A stretch of DNA of 64,000 nt from Dentipellis sp. KUC8613 (Eukaryota; Basidiomycota; Agaricomycetes; Russulales; Hericiaceae): contig NSJX01000007.1 in assembly GCA_002286715.1 (NCBI GenBank), positions 912,499-976,498 on the forward strand, in the 5' to 3' direction. A program made the position numbers and the translations under genes. Positions 11,531 to 25,868 of this stretch are shown one piece after another (positions within the stretch are counted from its first letter, which is position 1; every line of letters begins with the position of its first letter). The notes under the pieces were generated by a model. It made no database searches. It was not told the origin of the DNA and saw only the letters and a list, made by a program, of their open reading frames with translations.

Positions 11531-14068
11531 TCACCACTCGGGGAAGATCCCAGACTCCTCGTAGAGCGTCTGGTATACGTTGAGGTGCAGCACGGCGAGT
11601 TTTGCGAGTCGCTCCCCGAGCTGGCGGATTTCCGCCGAGAGCGGCTCGAGGCCAGTCGCGGTGCCGACTTTCTGCTCCGGAAGCGGAGTAGGCGTTGTGG
11701 AGGGCGTGGGCAGGGCGGGATTGAAGCTGCCACACAGGACGACCATCGAGACGACGAGGTCGAACACGGCGTCGCGGAGGCGCTCGCGCATGATTTTGCT
11801 GAGCGGTGAGTCGATACGCAAGTGACTGTCCGCCCAGCTCTCGGCAATTGTCAGCAGATGTTGGTCCGGGGCACGGGGCATGGGGGCGGGCGTAGGGTCG
11901 GATTTGGAGTGTAGGAGTGAAGGCCGCTGGCGCGCTTCGGAGGCGCGGGCGGTGACCTGCAGGACGACGGATTTTATGCCAGCATTCCATTCCTCCTGCT
12001 CCTTCTCGTCGTTTTGCGACGAACGGGAGTGGTGCATGGGCTGGGCAGGCAGGAAACATCGCCCCAGATTTTGGGGGCCCAGCTCCCACAGTTCTTTCTT
12101 TATGCCTTGTAAGTGCGCGTCATCAAGGACCATGTCGCCGCGCGCAGGCGAGGATTTGGGAGTAGAGGTGAACAGGAGTTGGCGGTAGAGCATAAGCAGC
12201 ATGTAGATCGTACTCAGGTCGGATGCGTCTTTCGCGAGCAAAATGAGCCGTGAGTGGTCGAGATAGAGGCTTTCTGGGTACCCGGAGAGTAGAGATGCAA
12301 CAGGAGGGACGGCATGATGGGTAGGAGCGGTGGTAGTGACCAGAGGGGAAGTCAGAGGCACAGGGGAGGGAGGGGAGAAGATCAAGTCGATAATAGCCTT
12401 CAGAGACGATAAGATAACACGTGTCCGTTTGCTAAGCGTTCGGAAGGAGAGGACACGCTGGGGGTACACTAGCTTGTAGTCGGAGACCTCGAGCTGCCGG
12501 TGCGCGCTGACAAGCCACTGCTCTGTGAGGGCTCGCTGCGCTTGGGCGGCGTGGCGCTCTTTGAATGTGCGCAGCTCAAACTCCGGTGATGAGTGGATGA
12601 TGTATGGGCGAAGCGTCTGCATCTGGTGATTGGCGATGTCCTAGAGTGAAAACCAGATAAGTACATGAGCGGCGACGGACGACAGCGCTGGGCGTACAAG
12701 CTTCATGAGCTCCAAAATCTCGAAGCAGCTCCGCATCGCCTGCACGGCATCCGCTTTGGTGCCCTCGCCGTCCAGTGAGCACTTGTTCGCAAGCGCCACC
12801 ATGGCGTCGACCGCACCGTCCCGCATGGGCGCGCAATGCGACTTGAGAACCTCGCCGATGACCTCGAACGAACTCGAGAGGTCATACACGCCGTGCTTCA
12901 TCTCCTGCAGAATGAGGTCGGCATCCAGCACCGCCTGCAGCCGCAACGTCTGTTCTTGGTGCTGCCTCAGGCGCTGCTGGAAACTGACTGCCCCACCCTG
13001 CGTGTTAGGAGGAACGGAGGTCTGGGGCCGGATGATGGACAAAAGGACATGGAGGAGCTCTTGTAGCAACGGTTTGATGCGGGAGGGCATCCGGAGGGTC
13101 AACTTCCGGCGCAGGGGCATGCACGCGATGACGGGCTCCGAAGGAGCATCGGGAAGTCGCTTGCAAACGCAGAGCAAGCTGTGCGGGCGCCCACGGGTAT
13201 CAAACGTGACGCATGTGCAGCCCGACTCGAGCTCGGTACGCACCGCCCGCCAGTATGTCTCTGCTTGCTCGCGCTTTCGCCGCGTCGCGGCGGCACGGAA
13301 CTGTAACCCCGAGTCGAAGAGGAAATCGTGGCCTGGATGGAGAAATTAGCACAGGGTTCGGGAAACACGGCCACAGGTGCGCGAGGGAGGAGACGAACGG
13401 AGCTGGGGGTTGCGCATGATCGCGTCAAGATCAAGCTCTTTCAGAGTTTCCTTGTTGATTGGCGGGTGGCGTATGGGGATATGTGGCGAGCAGGGGTCGA
13501 TTGGGATGACGATGCGCGACGCAGACGGGGAGAGTCCACCCGGGGAGAGGGAGGTGATGGAAAAGTCACCGGTGTCCTCCTGGTGGTCTGCACCTTGCTT
13601 GCTGGGGATGGGCGCGACGAGGCGGGTGTCGCCGTCGGGGGAGGTCTCCCAGTGCCAGTTGCCGGCAGAGGCCTGCAATGCGGTGATGAGCTCTTGCGCA
13701 CGCTTTATGGCAGCGCGCTTGCTGGCCTTAGAGGAAGCCTGGGCGGTGTCGATACGGGGCCGCTTCGCGCGCGAGGGGCTTTCGGGAGGGGTCGAGGAGG
13801 GGGTCGATGGCGAGACGAGTGGGGTCTCGCTGGTTGCAGGGCGCGAGGTGAACCAGGAGCCCTGGGCCGAGTTGGAGGCCGTCTCAAGAGAGAGACGGTG
13901 AGGGGCAGGGGCGGGGGCAGGACGGCGGGCGGGGAGGGGCTGTCGGTCGCATTGAGGGGAGTCGGGGGGTGGGACAGCGGGGTCAGAGTTGTCAGAGTCC
14001 TGAGAGTCAGCCTTGCGTTTGCGAGAGAGGGCAGGTCGGGGGATGGACTCCTGGGGGAGGGGGTCCAT
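11531..14068 (-). CDS. TCP11 / Sok1 family protein
   Basis: Three exons (14068-13399, 13332-12698, 12640-11531) with introns of 66 and 57 nt give 804 aa. The first about 220 residues are Pro/Ser-rich and disordered with a basic stretch (SRAKRPRIDTAQASSKASKR), a possible nuclear signal. From about residue 225 the sequence is the helical TCP11 domain: LRHDFLFDSGLQFR, RKREQAETYWRAV, a Cys-rich turn LESGCTCVTFD, SRIKPLLQELLHVLLSI, then MKLDIANHQMQTLRPYII and FELRTFKERHA across intron 2. In budding yeast the relative Sok1 was found as a high-copy suppressor of cAMP-kinase loss, and mammalian TCP11 modulates cAMP signalling in sperm, so a role near PKA signalling is inferred. The second-intron donor was chosen so that MKL joins DIANHQ without a gap. 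It ends YEESGIFPEW. Confidence 0.85.
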
Positions 14069-15646
14069 GGGAGGGCGGGAGGGAGGAGAGACGGAGGGGA
14101 TTGGAGGAGTATATGTACAAACACATGGCGATCGGCTCAGGCGAAACGAACACGAGGCAGACGATTCAGACGGCAGGCGACTCTCGCTGATGCTTTTTCC
14201 AGCCGCTCGCCGTTCGAATCCTGATCCCATCATCACCACAGATAATTATCTTCCTCTCTTCGTGTGTCCTGTCCGGCGCATTCCCGCCCCGTGACGACCG
14301 CAATACCATCCCCCGGAATGGTCTCCTCCGACCGCCAATGGTTGGGTGTACGTAACGTGCTCTTTAGCCTTCCGGAAACAAGGATGTTCGTGGGGATGCA
14401 CACACACGTTTCCGGCAACTGTCATTGTCCTGGCGTCTCACTCTACGCTCCTCGCACCGCACTGACAAAGCCAGGCAACCACTCGCCGTGGCTTCTTGCC
14501 CACCGCTCCCCACATCTGTCCCATCCCGTTGTGCCCTATCACCATTGCCCACTGACGTCGTTTCCGAGCCCGCGTGGCCAGCTATCAATGGAGGCGTGTG
14601 TTGTGCCCCGCCGCCTCCCTCTCGATCAATCTTCCAAACCGCCGAATACAGGCCAATGCGTCGCGCTGAAGGCACGTACTGGAGGCACGTACCTCCACCT
14701 CCGGCCCAAAGCGCTAACACATCCGTCCCGCGCCTGCCACGGCACGGCCCACCCTATCCCTCACATTTGCTTTCCTGCGCCGCACCTGTCAATGCGCAAT
14801 CCCCGCACCGATTCCGCCTTGCGTTCTCGTACGACGCTGCCGATCTGCCCGGCCAGTTTCGCTTTGGAGCCCGCGCGCGAACATGCCTCTCTGGCGTCCG
14901 ACTCCGACCACGGCGGCCTAGCATGACCTGACCTCTTCTCAGCCCTCCCAACATGCACAGACGCAGAGCCCAGCCCAGATGCAGCCCAACGTGCCTGCCT
15001 GCATGTCCAGCGTATGTATGTATGTGTGTGTGCATCTCGGGGCCCATCGTATCTCCACGCTTCATAATCGGTCTCTCGCGCCGCACCTGCGCATGGTACG
15101 TGGGCGCACACCTCCCGCTCTTGTATGGCAACTTGCTTCAGCCTGCCCTACCGCCACGCGCGCTTTCCCCCGGCCCATATAGCAGGTGCCCCCCGGCGGC
15201 CCGGCACGGCGCAGGCCCTCTCTCCAGGTTCCAGCGTGTCCGGGGCATGGCGTCCCGGAGGCGACACGTAAGAGCGCGCGCTCGTCTGCGCTATCTGCAA
15301 CACCCAGTACCCTAAGCCTAGTCTAAGTATTAGATCCGGCATGACGCACATCTCCATAATGAAAAATCTTTGCGTTCCGAATTGGCCGTGGATGCGGTTA
15401 CAGCTCTGAGTGCCTTTGTGGCCGTGGTATGACGCAGGCAGGCGGTCCACGGACACGTCTCGCATAAAATGAGACTTGTCTGAATTCTCGAAACGCGGTT
15501 CGGGATGGCAGGGCAGCCTGGCAGCTCGTAAAATGCAATCGGCTCATGTACAGGGGGTGCGGGCAAACCGTCAAAAGTCCTCCCTGCGCGTCATTACTAT
15601 GAGAAGTAAAGTCAAACCCTATGCGACCCCTTCCATCGCCCGCCGC

Positions 15647-15647
<1 letters not shown>
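14069..15647. other. Long intergenic region
   Basis: About 1.6 kb upstream of the TCP11-like gene and downstream of the V-ATPase gene. Pyrimidine-rich, with a short GTAT/GT microsatellite near 15013-15033. The open frames are Arg/Pro/His-rich reading of C-rich DNA and have no domain. No RNA gene is supported. Confidence 0.5.
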
Positions 15648-15693
<46 letters not shown>

Positions 15694-15703
15694 NNNNNNN
15701 NNN
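15648..15703. repeat. 46-nt C homopolymer followed by a 10-N assembly gap
   Basis: An uninterrupted run of C from 15648 to 15693 is followed by N at 15694-15703. The next real base is 15704, two bases beyond the stop codon of the V-ATPase subunit B gene. A run this long ending in a placeholder gap is more likely a sequencing or scaffolding artefact than native sequence, so the distance between the flanks is unknown. Confidence 0.95.
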
Positions 15704-15705
15704 CC

Positions 15706-17827
<2,122 letters not shown>

Positions 17828-18057
17828 GATGGTCGTGGTATGTCAATGAGAAAAGTGGGAGGGAGGCGGTCAGAGATGTGAAGCTCGGGATCCAAGCAAT
17901 CCAGTTCTCGATAGCCGCCCGCTTCACCGCGCCTGTGTCTGCCCTTTCCCACGGCTCCGATTCCATGGCGTCACATAGCTTTAGAAGAATAATCGTACAC
18001 CGACTTATATCCCTCTACGTAGCATCCATGTAGTCTACTCCTCTAGCCGTGCACTAC

Positions 18058-21000
18058 TCAAGCCAGTGACTCTGAAACCCGTTTTGCTGCATCTTGTACC
18101 GCATGCATATCCGAAGAGAGCCTCCACACAAAACTGAGCTAGGATTCAATAACTTAGGAGATCGTCACGCACCATTCTGCATCCAGAAGCACCTCCTCTG
18201 CTTCCTCGGTCTCCTTTCCAACGTCTTTACTCTGGAGGACAAGGTACAGATACTCAGCTGTGTCTGCACGAACCTACGTCCACAATGAGCATGATGACTC
18301 GCAAATAGGTCATTTCACTTTACCCTGGGGTACTGGTGCGTCAGGAAATCTGTGAGCCGCTCCAAGCAAGCCTCATGCATCTTGGGCAGTGTGAGAAGGT
18401 TCACCACGCTGCATGCAGTCAGAATACCATGAGTAACATCTCCCAAAGAATGACTTACATCTTCATCGATGCGCCTATCCTATGCACATTCTTCAACTTC
18501 GGGACATTTCTTGACGCAATAGCAAACAATCTCCGAAGGCTAGCATCCATTGAGCACGCGACAACATTGAGATGAAAGTTTGCCTACCTCTGGAGACCTT
18601 CCAGATCATCTTGCAGAGCATCGAGTGTGTCGGCCTCCAAGAGGATGTTGAACGCCTGTAACACGGGGATTACAGTGGTGTTGGCCTGCAGATTCCCCCG
18701 GGCATGTTCCAGCAAGTTCTGAGCCAGTGTACGAATATCGTACGCGCCCTCGGCTATGGTCGCGACCGGGAGGCCCCGCACATAGGCAACAAAACTACTT
18801 GACACTGGTCGTTGCTATTTGATTTCGTCAGTGAAGAGAGGGGCGTGTCGGAGTTCGGCTCACCGTGCTGTCCGTCTTGCTGCTTATGCTGAGAAGAAGC
18901 CCCGACAGAACTGCGCTTCGGTACTCGGGGATTTCGAGAAGGCGGACAGCTCGAGGGAACAGCCACGAGCTGTTTTGCCACCCTGATATATCCGATGTTT
19001 CGTTGCTGTAGGAGTTTTAATATACATACAGGATATTGCTCCGTTTAGTTACTCGCCTGGGGAAAAGCTCGTGGAACACGTCCTCGCGTCGTATTTGCCA
19101 TTCGTCGGAAGGAGGTGTTTGATTGAGTAGTCTCAGTAAATGGGTTCCAGCTTCATGTCGCACATTGTCCAGGCGCTCCACCCCTTGCTTCACGATGCCT
19201 GAAATGGCGGCGTGATACTTATTTGCGGGCAGATATTCTGAGAAGTTGGGTATGTAAGTCGAGTGATTGAGCAAGGTCAATGACACTTCTGTCAATCCGT
19301 CGATGCAGGCCATCCGGACCCACGAGCCGACATCGCCGCGCTCGTCGACGGTGTAATCATCCAGACCAGCCAGTAATGCTTTGAACATCCTCTGCAAGGT
19401 CTCCGGCTGTAATACTGGGCTCTGTCAGTCAAGTAATCTCGTCGAATCGATCTAAACGTACATGTTGTCAATTGTGGGACTACTGTTCGGATAATTTGAG
19501 GAAGCGACTCGTAACAATTTCTTCGGGCTTCGATGTTCATCATTCGCGTGGGTGACTGTGAGCTATTAGCCACCGGACAACGAAATGAGAGAGCGCGGAA
19601 TTTACAGTGTTGTTGACAGAATCCAAAAGGCATTCAATGGCCCCAGATAACCCATGGGGGAAGGCAGAGTAGTCCAGTTTGCCCAAAAAGCGTCCAAGGC
19701 TCTGCTGCATCGTCGGAGTGCCGGTCTTGAATTCTCGAATGACCGTATCAGCTGATGACCATCAGCTTGACCACGAAGCACGAATCGAACGAGTGTACTC
19801 ATCTATTGACAACGTCAGAGCAATCGACGAGCTTGCTGACTTCTGCCATCGCATTTGCGGCGGCATCCTGCACCTTTGGATTGCGGTGCTTCAGCCCAAT
19901 ATCGATTATCTTCCGCCAATGAGGCACCGAAGAGCGGGCAACTAGCTGAATTTCCGGGAGGGAGATGCTGCTTGCGATCAGGTTGCACGCAGCCGCTGTG
20001 ACGAGCTCGTTTCGCGGGGATTGAATCATGTCCAACGATGCTTGCCCCAAGAACGTGAAAATCTGAAGGAAGGAAAAGGTAAGTCGGAAGTCTATGGTTC
20101 ACGTTGCTTGTCCTGACCTTTTGCCGAAGCAACTCTAGCTCGGCACTGTTCCCTTCTCTGCATGCACATGCCAGTTCTGTAAGGGCTACGAGGGCTCCAT
20201 GAATATCGCTAGGCTCAATTGCTTTGACCAGGGTGCGCTGCGATTACAGTTGAAAGAGCTGCATGCTGAGATGCGTGGTGAAGAAGGCGTACCAATCTCT
20301 CGGCGCTTTCATTAGCTAGCCTCAGAAGGTCCAATTCACATATCTTTCGGAGGGATTCCGCGCCAAGTTGCCGCATCGCTGGGTCCCAGTGTCGAACGAT
20401 GACGTTGAGTAGATGGTCCAGCAGAATTTGTCGATACTCTGTGTGTCTAAGCCCAAATTTAGTCAAAGTAAATTTCACAGGAAGGATTGACTTGCTCGGC
20501 AACTTCTGGGGCAGCGACCAGGAAGGCATTCCGCCGCACCCCAACCGCAAAGAAATCTGTCTTGCGCAGAACGTCAATTCCATCGGGAAACACACCCTGT
20601 ACATACTTGGCATAAACTAGTGACCTTCGACCCTATATAGAAATCGGCTCACCGTTCGGCCAACATATTCCTGAAACGCCGCACTCGCAGCCCGACGAAT
20701 TTGAACTTCACGATCGTAGACCGAGACGGACACCAAGTTGCGGGCCAGGTCTTTAGCAAAAGGTTGGAGAGCTGGTGTCTCGTGTGTCCTCGCTAGAGAC
20801 CACAGTACGTAGGCCGCTGCATCACGGACGTTCGATCCTATGGAGTGAGCACCTTTGCGGATGTCGAAGTACAATGCCTAGATCGATCAGTCCTATACGG
20901 CACTGTGTATGAAATTTCTGACCTTACCTTGGACATCCAGTCGATAAGCTCCTTCAGCTTGTCATCCCGGACCAGTCCTCTTCGTGCCATCTCGGCACAA

Positions 21001-22552
21001 GCCAGAGATGCACCATGCCAGGTGCTCTCTGCCACAGTAGGCATGTCGTATAGGCTTGCAACAGCTATCGAATGTATGCTGAACAGTCCCATGACGGTCT
21101 CCAGGACTTGTTCATCGAAGTCTGCTGGCAAACGCTCGGCGACACTTGCGACGCCTTTGGCTGCGGACCAACGGACGATGGTGTCCTGTTCTCGATCCAA
21201 TGAGTTCGTGAGTTGAGCAACAGAGGAGGGTGTATACCTTATCCTCTAAAGCATGGAAGATCTCCTGCAATATCGTTTCAATCTCTTCCGGCACATCCTC
21301 CTCTGAGCTCTCGGGCACAATGGTCTTGCCTCCGGTAGCACCGATGGATGACAATGTTTTGCCTATTTTCTGTCAGCACTTTCTATCCTGAATAGAAGGG
21401 AGAGCATGAGACCTTTGCGAAACCCCCCGCGTGGCCTTGCAGGAAGAAGACGTAGCGCTGAGCGAGAAATGAGTTTCATGCGCAACTTCCGCATCACTGC
21501 GTTTCCCATAAGGAAGGAGTTCTGGTCAATGAGCTGGGCGATGTCCAAGAAAGAGAGTATCTGGGTGGAAATGAGGTCGGCGGGTGAGATTTTTGCTACT
21601 TCACATAGCGTCTTGGCTACCCCCAATGCCTACGGGAACCCCATTCAATGACGTCTGCCGATCCAGAAGGTGAAGCCAAGCTACCTGGAAGACTTCATGG
21701 TTACTGGTCAGGCCGGCATGTGACCATTCCAGAAACGCGTCTAAACGATCATGGGTATCCTTCCTGTGCCGAAGTCCGTCAGCAGTAGCCATTCCACATT
21801 CGGACTCACATACCTCACGAATAGCCGGGAAAGCAGAATGGCAGCGCCCTCTCGTTCAAGACCTGCCTTGTTCAAGTGGGACCTTGCTAACATCTCTACA
21901 GCTAGAGCTGTTTTTCCCGAAGCTTCAACTTCATCAAATTGAGACAGGTCAAAGGGTATCATGCATATCAACGACAACCAGAGCAGCGTCACGTATACTA
22001 GCGACCAGATTTGTCGATCCTGAACGGCTTCCAGTTTCTGTGCAAATTCAATTGCTATAGACAGATCAGCGATCTCGTGGGGAAAGAACCTGACTGCGAT
22101 AGGGTTCGTGATTTGTCGCCTCGAGCCGTGAAATGCATTGACGAACTGATGGTTTTATAGCCACGTAATTTGACATAGAGATACAGGATTAGGGAAATCT
22201 GAGAGAGTCTTGTCGTGGGACCCAGGCTTTCGTGGTTCGACACCATGGTGCGTGCTCGGCCTTTCAATTTGTTGACGACGGGAACGACGAGCTCCTCTAA
22301 GAAAGGGTCGAGAAGAAAGGATTGCTCCTGATATTCATCTAGCTACAACGATGTAAGCTCTCTTGGAGGACCAATACCAAAGCCAATGCTCACAATATTC
22401 GATATTTTTTGCACCAACAAGGCTTCATTCCGCTGCTCTTCATCTGTTGGTTCGACTGAGATATCTAGAGAAAGAATCTGGTTCTGGAGCTCTGTAAATT
22501 CCTCGTGTTTGTCAAATCGCGCAAGGATTCGGCCTTCAGTTGAATCCTCCAT
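18058..22552 (-). CDS. Tubulin-folding cofactor D (TBCD/Cin1/Alp1-like)
   Basis: A long multi-exon gene (many introns of about 50 nt; about 1,150 aa estimated) that starts MEDSTEGRILARFDKHEEF and ends SSDMHAVQDAAKRVSESLA after a last intron whose acceptor is GTGTGGAG. It is an all-helical ARM/HEAT-type protein. TBCD-typical segments are KLRGYKTI, LNKAGLEREGAAILLSRLF, DTIVRWSAAKGVASVAERLP, STWHGASLACAEMARRGLV, DIRKGAHSIGSNVRDAAAYV, VQIRRAASAAFQEYVGR, GVFPDGIDVLRKTDFFAVG and HTEYRQILLDHLLNVIVRHW. The KGAHSIGSNVRDAAAYV and GVFPDGID stretches are diagnostic. Cofactor D binds beta-tubulin during heterodimer assembly with cofactors C and E and responds to Arl2-type GTPases. The promoter is shared with the divergent Bud22 gene. 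Exact internal exon ends were not all fixed, but every conserved block is in order and I see no break. Confidence 0.9.
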
Positions 22553-22861
22553 GATTACTCTAAACAGAGATCAATCGGTCATAGATAGCGTTGTCCACGA
22601 TATGCAGAGATAAACTTCCCGCACGTGGCTATGTGTTGGCGCAGTGAGAGTAGTCTTGGAGTAATCGTGATTTACACGCGTCGACTGGATTCTGATGATG
22701 TCGAAGCGACGAAGAAGAACAGGGTGTCCGGGGCTCTGCGCGTTCTCCAGCCAAACGCGACGTTCCGCCACCGCTCGGTTCTGAGCGCGAACACCCTCTT
22801 GCGATCCGGAGATTTCTTTACAACGCCAAACTCACAGCAGCCTGCTCTTCAGCTCCTATCA
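22553..22861. promoter_or_regulatory. Divergent promoter region, TBCD / BUD22
   Basis: 309 bp between start codons on opposite strands. It should contain both promoters and 5' UTRs. An open frame crosses it in phase with the Bud22 start, but upstream of ATG 22862 it shows no conserved residues. Confidence 0.5.
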
Positions 22862-24502
22862 ATGGGGCCTGTTGCTTCTGCACAGAATCGTGGTGTAAAA
22901 CGAAAGCGGACCGAACAGACTAGTGTATGACATCATACTATTTGCTGAATTCCATCGCACTCACCTTTGCCACAGGAGGACCCGACAAGTAGAGTCCAGG
23001 GTAAACTGGTACGTCGCATCCCAGACAGATTATCAGAATTCTGACGAAACGACGGTCTCTTCAGCACCATAGCTTGAAGGAGGTCAAGAAGGCAGCGAAG
23101 AAAGCAAAGACATTCGAGCTACAGAAATTGGTCAAAAAGCTCAAAGGTGTCAGGTACGCACCACAGCGACCATTAAAGCAGCCACGGTCTGACGTATATT
23201 CGAAATACCAGAGAAAATGCTCAAGGAAGCTCAAAAGAGGTGACAGACCTTGAAGCGCAGCTGCATGTTCTGAAGGTATGTTTACTCCTTTGAATGGTCA
23301 CGTCCATATCCTAATATCGCGCTGCAGAACGTAGATCACGATAGAGTCGGATGTCTGGCGCTCAAGAATAAGCTGAAGAAGGACAAGGTTCTCTCCAAGG
23401 AGCCTTCCATTGCATCGGCTGTGTCCACCGAATTACCTTCAACGCTAGAACCTGCTTCTGCTGAACCGCTGGTCAAGGTCGAAGCGCGTCTGTTTAGCTC
23501 AAAGGCCCTGTCATCGGAGGTGAACGCTGTGATAGTGGCACTCAGAGCTATCTTCAAGCCCACGGTCGATTCTGATCGTGAAGAGGTTATTCCAGCTCAA
23601 CCTGTCATACGCGCTCGGGGTGACAGTGACCGAACGCAATTAGTAGGCGGCAATGACGAGAGCACTTCTTTGGACGAGCTGACAGCTGCCGAACATGAAG
23701 AACCCGCTGCCGAGGATGCTGAAGATGATGGTTGGGAATCTGGAACCGTCGACGGAGATTCACCCCGCATACCCCCTGAGCGCTATCAGCCCCAAATGGA
23801 CAGCGACGACGAAGACGCCTCCGATGAAAGCGATACCGTATCCCTATCAGATGTCTCCGATACCTCTCCTAGAAAACGACCGAAACCGGCAAGCCCTGTT
23901 GATAAGAAAGCGAAAGTGAAGGGGCTGGATTCCACGTTTTTGCCTTCGCTCGCAGTCGGTTTTACACGTGGGGATTCTGACACTGATTGGAGTGACAGCG
24001 AAGCTAAACACGCGGACTCCTCACGGAAAAATCGACGGGGACAAAGAGCCCGGCGCGCGTACGTGATATTGACTGAATTGTCCACGAACTCGTGTTGATA
24101 TAGCCATATCTCAGAATCTGGGAAAAGAAATATGGCAAGGGTGCCAAGCATCTGACCAAAGGCGCGGAAGGGAAAGCATCTTACCCCGAGCGCCAGCGAC
24201 TCCGCGATGACGCCAACAAACCCCGCCCCGACAAGAATGCTGGACATGGTGCCCGACAGCAGTCAACAGGCTCAGGGGGGAGTCGACCTTTTCCACCCCG
24301 TCATGGCGCACCTCATCGCACCTTTTCACCTGGCCACCGCTCTGCAGATACGTCTGCAGCCCCAAGACCATCGTTCAGCAGGGCAAAGCCCCAGGATGAA
24401 AAACCACTGCATCCGTCGTGGGAAGCGAAGAAAAAACTCAAGGAGAAGGAGAGTGCTGCCATCGTTCCTGCTCAAGGCAAGAGGATCAAGTTTGACGATT
24501 AG
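22862..24502 (+). CDS. BUD22: Bud22-domain ribosome biogenesis protein
   Basis: Six or more exons: 22862-22924 encodes MGPVASAQNRGVKRKRTEQT plus Ser, then a short exon ending GKL, an exon starting HHSLKEVKKAAKKAKTFELQ and ending KLVKKLKGVR, and longer exons to FDD-stop at 24502. The basic N-terminal coiled coil and the C-terminal block RRGQRARRAIWEKKYGKGAK are the two hallmarks of Bud22/SRFBP1 proteins. The centre is acidic and disordered (DDEDASDESDTVSLSDVSD). Yeast Bud22 is a nucleolar factor needed for early cleavages of 35S pre-rRNA and 18S rRNA production, and random budding is an indirect mutant phenotype. The same SSU-processome theme recurs with the Ecm16/DHX37 helicase 20 kb away, although the two are not linked transcriptionally. 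The GTACGT...CTCAG intron just before IWEKKYG was placed by the conserved motif. Confidence 0.85.
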
Positions 24503-25868
24503 CCATATGTATCTACTACGTATGTACCTTATCGAGTTCTTGTATGTCTCCCTCGGTCCAAGCCACCCTATCGTTCCCACAGTATGCTTCTGTTGTAGCG
24601 CTCCCAAAGATATTTTTCGCTCACCGCTGAGTTGACTCGCATACAGATGGCATCCAGAACCAAACGTCCTCATGTAGTGATGTTCATCGTCGTCTTCTGT
24701 GTGGGGAACCCAGGCACCGTCGATATGAGCTCATTGCGCGATCCGGTGGCAGTCGGAGAGGAAGTTAATTTGGTGTTCTGTGGCTTCGAATGGCGGGGCA
24801 AGAGACGCCGTTGGCTGCAGCCCATGCCATCGCCGTGTACATGGTGGTCCCCAGCATAAAAATCGGATCTTCAGGTTCGCATGAAACGCCAAGAACGTGG
24901 CTCCTGATGGAGGACTATTCCATTCGCTAACGCCGACTGGTTTCCCCGAGGACAGCCCTCCTTTACCCACTGTGAATCCTGGAAATTTTCGTCGTGGTGA
25001 GGCGATTCGTTCTGTTACGAAGGCCACATTATTTTCTCTCTTCCAGGCTGCGGCGTCTTTGTGAGGCATTTTTTCTATCTGACATATGTGGTGGTCCAAT
25101 ACTAATGGTATATGGTATTTTTTGAGACGGTCAGTCTATGCGTCATAATAGTCCTCTCGCAACGACTCAGTCCCTCTACAGAGACGCTTTGGCTACCTCA
25201 TCGCTCCTAGAACCCATGTCTCAACTGGCCAACTTCTGAAGCACTGAAGAAGCTGGCCTGAACTCAATCTGAAGCGGGCCACTCACGGCCCGGTTAGCAT
25301 GGACCCAGCATGGCCCTGGATAGCAATCGTCTACGATACCGTACCTGGATGCGACTTCTTGGTCGAATGGATTGGGTGAGTTTTCGAAAGCAACAATCGA
25401 CCTCTGGACGGAGGGGTTCTTCAGTAGCCTGTCTCGGTTCATGGGCGTGATGCCATCTTGAATTTGGGTACGTGTTGAAATTTCCCCGCATCGCGGCAGG
25501 CTCCCAAAGTTGGTTTTATCCCGTTTTCAGGGCACATGGGCTGAGCGGCAGTGTACGGCATGCCGCTGAATATTCGGATCTTTGTCGCGTCGTATGAAAC
25601 TGGGTACGTGACCTCTTCACGCGACACAGGCAGCGCGATCGCAAGGTACAGGATACTTCAACCTTATCAGGATGTGGAGGTGAGAACAACGTCTTGGAAG
25701 GGCGCTGCATCGTCTTGGCATGCACACCTGACTGCCGGCAAGCTCTATGGTGGATCTCCGTTTTTACCGAATAGTCTGTATAAGATGCAGCGCGGTGGGC
25801 CCTGTACGCCTTGAAGCCTCCGAAGCTTTCCCCGGTGATTTCTGCTCCGTTTTGCTCAAATCACAGCA
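24503..25868. other. Intergenic region with one unexplained minus-strand ORF
   Basis: About 1.4 kb between Bud22 and the sugar transporter, both on the plus strand. The transporter promoter should lie in the last few hundred bases. Apart from the weak minus-strand frame at 25221-25540, listed separately, no gene or RNA is supported. Confidence 0.5.
25221..25540 (-). CDS. Unidentified ORF, possible exon of a small gene
   Basis: An open minus-strand frame of about 105 codons bounded upstream by a stop; the first ATG in it is at 25442. The peptide has balanced, non-repetitive composition (IVAFENSPNPFDQEVASRYG, DDCYPGPCWVHANRAVSGPL) unlike the shadow frames around it, with three Cys and two Trp or Tyr clusters. 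It could be one exon of a small secreted or hypothetical protein or a relic of an element. No family is recognised and no clear splice partners were found. Confidence 0.2.

Noticed and set aside
14212..14221. gttcgaatcc, resembling a tRNA T-loop box B
   Set aside because: The flanking bases cannot pair into a T-stem, and no matching D-arm, anticodon arm or acceptor stem is present around it.
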